Under the pieces are notes generated by a model. That model was not told the DNA's origin. It saw only the letters and a list, made by a program, of their open reading frames with translations, and made no database searches. Positions 31,459 to 36,732 of a DNA stretch of 36,732 nt are shown one piece after another. This stretch comes from CAYMDD01 sp964409675. Lineage in GTDB: Bacteria > Pseudomonadota > Alphaproteobacteria > Rickettsiales > SXRF01. Location: positions 1 to 36,732 of the forward strand of contig CAYPEF010000009.1 in NCBI GenBank assembly GCA_964409675.1, given 5' to 3'. The position numbers and the translations under genes were made by a program. The number at the start of each line of letters is the position of its first letter. Within the stretch, counting starts at the first letter, position 1.

Positions 31459-31998
31459 GTGAAACGGTTCCGGACATGGATAGGGCTGCTCGCTGGCCTG
31501 ATGCTCGCCGCTTCTCCGCTTCGCGCGGATGACGCCGCGAAGGAGTATTACGTCAAGGCGGCGTTCATCTATAACTTCATCAAATTTACCGAATGGCCGG
31601 GCGAGAAAGCCATCGGCCTGCAAAGCGGCATCAATGTCTGCACACTGGGCGGCGACCCGTTCGGCAAGGCGGCATCCGTCTTCACCGCCGCCTCCACCGA
31701 CAAGCTGGCCATCCACTTGGTAGAAATCGGCGGCGCCGCGCAGGCGAAAAACCAGTGCCATATCGTCTTCCTTACGCACCAGCGGGAAAGCACCTTGAGC
31801 GATGATCTGCGCGAACTGAGAAGCTCCCCCGTGCTTACCGTGAGCGACATCAGTGATTTCGCCGGCAAGGGCGGAGTGATCGGGTTCGTGATGCAGGACG
31901 GTAAAATCAAAATTATCGTCAACACCAAAGCAGCGGAGGCGGCGGGACTCAGGCTCGATGCGCAGTTGCTTGAAATCGCCCTGTCGGTGATACACTGA
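31459..31998 (+). CDS. YfiR-like periplasmic regulator (DUF4154)
   Basis: This 179-residue protein has a signal peptide (about residues 1-23) followed by the DUF4154 hallmark AAKEYYVKAAFIYNFIKFTEWP. It continues with VCTLGGDPFG and NQCHIVFLT, giving C61 and C100, which correspond to a redox-sensitive disulfide of Pseudomonas YfiR, and ends with the GGVIGFVMQDGKIKI motif. YfiR binds the periplasmic part of the diguanylate cyclase YfiN and blocks it. Here the partner is probably the downstream CHASE8 histidine kinase. It starts 9 bases after the receptor gene. Confidence 0.92.
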   Translation: MKRFRTWIGLLAGLMLAASPLRADDAAKEYYVKAAFIYNFIKFTEWPGEKAIGLQSGINVCTLGGDPFGKAASVFTAASTDKLAIHLVEIGGAAQAKNQCHIVFLTHQRESTLSDDLRELRSSPVLTVSDISDFAGKGGVIGFVMQDGKIKIIVNTKAAEAAGLRLDAQLLEIALSVIH

Positions 31999-32008
31999 GG
32001 AGGATGGC

Positions 32009-33517
<1,509 letters not shown>

Positions 33518-33523
33518 TCCACC

Positions 33524-33625
33524 GTCGTCCTCGGCGGCCCATAGGGCCGTCCGGGGACCCATCCATCGGTTGATGCACGCGGAGAGATGGGTCCCCGGAC
33601 AGCGCGATGCGCTGCCGAGGACGAC
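33524..33625. repeat. Intergenic cruciform repeat (GTCCGGGGACCCATC family)
   Basis: Outer arms 33524-33538 (GTCGTCCTCGGCGGC) and 33611-33625 match with one mismatch. Inner arms 33549-33563 (GTCCGGGGACCCATC) and 33586-33600 are perfect reverse complements. The central loop is 22 bases. The motif GTCCGGGGACCCATC is a well-known dispersed repeat in alphaproteobacterial genomes. It follows the kinase stop directly and may end that transcript. Confidence 0.88.
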
Positions 33626-33730
33626 AGAGTTTAAGCTCCTGCAACCCCACACAAACCTTAACATTAATCTAAATTTAACCGCCACGGCTTATACTACGGG
33701 CATCACTGGAAAATCCCGGAGCCTGCCGTC

Positions 33731-34192
33731 ATGAAGCATACCTATATCGAAACCATCCTGCTGATCGAGCGGCTGCACCGCCGCTTCCTGGATGTCATTA
33801 AAACCGAGCTGGACCGCCTGCGCATCGACGACATCAACAACGTCCAGACCCTGATCCTTTATAATATCAGCACCGAGCAGCTGACCATCGGCGAACTTAC
33901 CCAGCGTGGCTATTACCTCGGCTCCAACGTGTCCTATAACGTGAAAAAACTGGTGGAAAACGCCTACCTCGTGCAGGAGCGCGCCCCGCACGACAAGCGC
34001 TCCACCCGTATCAAGCTCTCAGAAAAAGGCCTGTTCCTTTGCCAGAAGATCGATGAACTGTACCAGCGCAACGTAGAAGCCCTGAAATCCGGCGAGCCCT
34101 CGCTCACCACCCTCTCCACTACCAACCAGACGCTTTTGCAGCTGGAGCGCTTCTGGACGGATTACATCAACCAGACTTTCAAGGGAAAATAA
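33731..34192 (+). CDS. LdtR-like MarR family regulator
   Basis: This 153-residue MarR-fold winged-helix dimer has a helix-turn-helix region LTIGELTQRGYYLGSNVSYN followed by KKLVENAYLVQERAPHDKRS (wing with D-K-R). The RGYYLGSNVSYNVKKLVE core is the hallmark of the alphaproteobacterial LdtR group. In Liberibacter and relatives, LdtR controls an L,D-transpeptidase and envelope stress genes. Here no transpeptidase gene is adjacent. The ATG has GGAG nine bases upstream. The gene is transcribed in the same direction as the neighbouring kinase and amidotransferase genes but is separated by repeats and gaps. Confidence 0.85.
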   Translation: MKHTYIETILLIERLHRRFLDVIKTELDRLRIDDINNVQTLILYNISTEQLTIGELTQRGYYLGSNVSYNVKKLVENAYLVQERAPHDKRSTRIKLSEKGLFLCQKIDELYQRNVEALKSGEPSLTTLSTTNQTLLQLERFWTDYINQTFKGK

Positions 34193-34294
34193 AGGCTTAG
34201 CAGCCTATCCCATTGTCATAGAAGCTTCATGTGACTTCTAAAGGCATCGTTTGTAAGGTAATAGAATATATATGCTATTGCCAGCGGAGCAACC

Positions 34295-35332
34295 ATGCGA
34301 GGCGACTCGCCGAAACCCATCATCCTGATCAGCGCCGGAAAGACGGATTCAAAGTCCGTCGCCGCCATCATGGCATCCATGCGCAGCCTCGGCGCGGAGC
34401 CGATGCTGATCGCCAATCACCTTGAGCGCCTGCAGGGAATGGATGTGGAAGCCATCCGTTTGCAGGCGCGCGCCGATATCGCCAAGGCCGATGCCGTGAT
34501 CCTCATGGGCAATAACAGCGACATCGACCCTGCGGATTACCATGCCGCCCGCCACCCAAAAACAATTTCCGAAGCGGATACACCGGAAGGCTGGGTGCGC
34601 GCGGCCTATGAATATATTCTAACCGGCGCAGCACTGGAGCAGAAAAAACCTTTCCTCGGCATTTGCGGCGGCATGCAGCGCCTGGCGGTATTGACCGGCG
34701 GTACGCTGGCGCAGCACGTGCCCGACCTGCTCGAAAAACGCGCGGACGGCAGGGAAGATAACCGCCACAGCCAGCCCGTTGACCTGATCGCCCCCTATAT
34801 CCCAGTGGAATATATCTCCATCGCCGAAGGCAGCACGCTGGCAGCCATCAGCCAGGGCGCGCGCGGGCTGTTCGTCCCCGCTACCCCGCCGGGACTACCG
34901 AAGCATCCGGTGTTCATGGATAACAGCATGCATCACCAGAGCGTGGCATCATTGAAGAATGATTCAGGCCTACGTTTCTGCGCCAGCTCGCTGGAGCCTG
35001 ACCAGCCGGAGAAATACCTGGTGTGCGAAGCCATCGAAGCCGATCCTAACGGCAGATACGGCAATCAGTTCGTCATGGGCGTGCAATGGCACCCGGAATT
35101 CGGCGCGAGCGACGTCTCTGCCAATCTGCTGCGGCATTTCGTGGACACTTCGCGCCAACAGGCGCAATCTGCCCAGCGCAGCAATGATAGCATCCCGATG
35201 GCCGAAACACTTGCCAGCATTGAAGCCGATAAACGAAAAGCTCTGTCAGATACCTATACGCTTCCGCCCGACAGCTGGGCCGCGCGCATTCTAAAGCAAA
35301 AAGAAAGAGCCGCTGTGCGCAGCGCTGCTTGA
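34295..35332 (+). CDS. Class I glutamine amidotransferase, PuuD-like (peptidase C26)
   Basis: This 345-residue hydrolase of the gamma-glutamyl-gamma-aminobutyrate hydrolase family (peptidase C26) has the nucleophile C124 in GICGGMQ and the catalytic H266/E268 in GVQWHPE. The MGNNSDIDPADY segment replaces the usual GGxDVxPxxY. Family members split gamma-glutamyl amides, for example in putrescine or spermidine breakdown. About 60 residues after the amidotransferase core (285-345) are charged and helical and are not part of the standard domain. The start has a GGAG at good spacing. It is convergent with rpoZ. Confidence 0.85.
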   Translation: MRGDSPKPIILISAGKTDSKSVAAIMASMRSLGAEPMLIANHLERLQGMDVEAIRLQARADIAKADAVILMGNNSDIDPADYHAARHPKTISEADTPEGWVRAAYEYILTGAALEQKKPFLGICGGMQRLAVLTGGTLAQHVPDLLEKRADGREDNRHSQPVDLIAPYIPVEYISIAEGSTLAAISQGARGLFVPATPPGLPKHPVFMDNSMHHQSVASLKNDSGLRFCASSLEPDQPEKYLVCEAIEADPNGRYGNQFVMGVQWHPEFGASDVSANLLRHFVDTSRQQAQSAQRSNDSIPMAETLASIEADKRKALSDTYTLPPDSWAARILKQKERAAVRSAA

Positions 35333-35342
35333 ACGTAAACGC

Positions 35343-35723
35343 CTAGTCTTCCACGTCTACATTTTCTTCAACGAAGGACAGCCCGGCTTCCCCGGCGTCT
35401 TCCTCGCCAGCAATGTGTTGTCGGGCATCCTCGAAGGCTTCTTCGATCTCGTTCTCCTGCCCGGCATGCGCCACGGCTTTGCGCTCCGGCTCGGCACCTT
35501 TGCGACGGGAGAAGCTGTTGATGGCATCTTCCTTCAGCCCGTCCAGCGGCACGGTGAGATCGGCGATTTCACGCAAGGACACCACGGCGTCCTTGTCGTT
35601 GTCGCGCGGCAGGGTCAGCGGGTTGCCGGAAGCGATCTGCTTGGCGCGCTGGGCGGCCAGCAGCACCAGCTCAAAACGGTTGGGAACATGCACGATGCAG
35701 TCTTCAACGGTAACGCGCGCCAT
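35343..35723 (-). CDS. rpoZ: RNA polymerase omega subunit
   Basis: Omega helps the beta' subunit fold and join RNA polymerase and binds ppGpp in many bacteria. This 126-residue protein starts MARVTVEDCIVHVPNRFELV with LLAAQRAKQIASG, the invariant omega core. It ends with a long, very acidic tail (about residues 70-126, ending ENVDVED), as in many alphaproteobacteria. AGGAG lies six bases before the ATG. No spoT/relA gene is visible next to it. It is divergent from lipA. Confidence 0.95.
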   Translation of the reverse strand: MARVTVEDCIVHVPNRFELVLLAAQRAKQIASGNPLTLPRDNDKDAVVSLREIADLTVPLDGLKEDAINSFSRRKGAEPERKAVAHAGQENEIEEAFEDARQHIAGEEDAGEAGLSFVEENVDVED

Positions 35724-35872
35724 GAAAAACTCCTGAAAACGATAGTGGTTTATGCTTGAAAGATGGCCTTAATAATGGTTTTCTGCCGTAAACACAATGT
35801 TTTTATCATACGTTAGCATAGTGGATAAGCACTTCCAAAGCGTTACACTGCCCCGCGCGGCAGAGGAAATAT

Positions 35873-36732
35873 ATGGCCGAACTACATAATTTACTGGAAT
35901 CCAAGGATAAAAAACTCCGCAAACCGGAATGGATACGCGTCAAGGCCCCTGTCTCGCGCGAATTCCAGTCCACCCGCGACGTGATTCACCAGCTGAAGCT
36001 CAACACTGTCTGCGAGGAAGCCGCCTGCCCCAATATCGGCGAATGCTGGAGCCAAAAGCACGCTACCGTGATGATCATGGGCGACACCTGCACCCGCGCC
36101 TGCGCCTTCTGCAACGTCAAAACCGGCGTCCCCGGTGCGCTCAACCCGCACGAGCCGGACAATCTCGCCGAAGCGGTGGCCAAGCTCGCCCTGCACCATG
36201 TCGTCATCACCTCCGTGGACCGGGACGATCTGGACGACGGCGGCGCGGCCCATTTCGCCGCCTGCATCACCCGCATCCGCGAGCGCTCGCCCGCCACCAC
36301 CATCGAAGTGCTGACGCCGGATTTCCTGCGCAAGGAAAAGGTGATCGCCACCGTCGTGCAGGCGCGCCCGGACGTCTATAACCACAATATCGAAACCGTG
36401 CCGAGGCTCTATAAAACCATCCGCCCCGGCGCGCGCTATTTCAACTCCCTGCATTTGCTCAAAACCGTGAAGGAGCAGGACCCGTCCATCTTCACCAAAT
36501 CCGGCATCATGGTGGGATTAGGCGAAGAAAAAGACGAAGTACTGCAGGTGATGGACGATCTTCGCGCTGCCGACGTGGATTTCATGACCATCGGCCAGTA
36601 CCTCCAGCCCACCCCGGCGCATGCGCCGGTGGAGCGCTATGTCACCCCCGATGAATTCGACTTCTACGCCCGCCAGGCCCGCGCCAAAGGCTTCCTGATG
36701 GTCGCCAGCAGCCCGCTGACGCGCTCGTCCTA
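35873..36732 (+). CDS. lipA: Lipoyl synthase (3' partial)
   Basis: LipA is a radical SAM enzyme that inserts two sulfurs into the octanoyl group on lipoate-dependent proteins. The frame starts at ATG 35873 with AGAGGA upstream and is open to the right edge (286 full codons). The auxiliary cluster motif C47-x4-C52-x5-C58 (CEEAACPNIGEC) and the radical SAM cluster C73-x3-C77-x2-C80 (CTRACAFC) are complete. Further motifs NVKTG, HNIETVPRLY, KSGIMVGLGE and GQYLQPT are normal. It breaks off in the RSSY segment close to the C-terminus, so perhaps 10-30 residues are missing. Confidence 0.96.
   Translation, partial: MAELHNLLESKDKKLRKPEWIRVKAPVSREFQSTRDVIHQLKLNTVCEEAACPNIGECWSQKHATVMIMGDTCTRACAFCNVKTGVPGALNPHEPDNLAEAVAKLALHHVVITSVDRDDLDDGGAAHFAACITRIRERSPATTIEVLTPDFLRKEKVIATVVQARPDVYNHNIETVPRLYKTIRPGARYFNSLHLLKTVKEQDPSIFTKSGIMVGLGEEKDEVLQVMDDLRAADVDFMTIGQYLQPTPAHAPVERYVTPDEFDFYARQARAKGFLMVASSPLTRSS

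Overview
The window looks like an ordinary chromosomal stretch of an alphaproteobacterium with fairly high GC. Evidence for this: an LdtR-type MarR regulator, a GTTC-N7-GTTC-like SOS box, obgE next to proB, and intergenic dyad repeats of the kind common in Alphaproteobacteria. A virB3-virB4-virB6-virB6-virB6 cluster is the arrangement known from the Rickettsiales (rvh) type IV secretion system. The cell nevertheless keeps genes for histidine, proline, purine, lipoate and quinone synthesis. It could therefore be a Rickettsiales-related or other host-associated or epibiotic alphaproteobacterium that is not strongly reduced. This placement is inferred from gene content only.

Layout. 1-6700: end of a DUF3147 membrane protein, tRNA-Ala(UGC), a small membrane protein, a hisN/J-domain pair on the minus strand, then radA, cvpA and purF on the plus strand, and a LysE-type exporter. 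6841-10628: obgE, an AT-rich orphan membrane gene, proB and a Nudix gene; the last three are joined by 4-base ATGA overlaps. A small membrane protein follows. 10698-13783: a DUF255/YyaL-type protein with a DsbD-like tail, rpsU with a strong promoter and terminator, and a tiny membrane protein. 13797-17209 (minus): a compact operon of dadA, a PAP2 phosphatase, an alpha/beta hydrolase and a membrane-anchored retropepsin-like protease.

17509-24397 is the type IV secretion block: VirB3, the VirB4 ATPase and three VirB6 paralogues, all overlapping or closely spaced. Each VirB6 has a signal peptide followed by a cysteine pair. It is met head-on by a UmuD-like S24 autopeptidase with an unusual basic N-terminal domain and a candidate LexA box. 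25298-26077 is a small, AT-richer accessory patch beside tRNA-Pro(CGG): a VOC gene killed by one stop codon, a GIY-YIG nuclease and its flanking repeat.

26150-28235 (minus) holds an unrecognised soluble protein, a polyprenyl diphosphate synthase and YggT. A GNAT/N-acyl amino acid synthase-like gene (28357-29091) diverges from a TonB receptor-YfiR-CHASE8 histidine kinase operon (29434-33517) across an AT-rich regulatory gap. This looks like an envelope signalling module. The window closes with an LdtR-like regulator, a PuuD-like amidotransferase, rpoZ, and lipA, which runs off the right edge.
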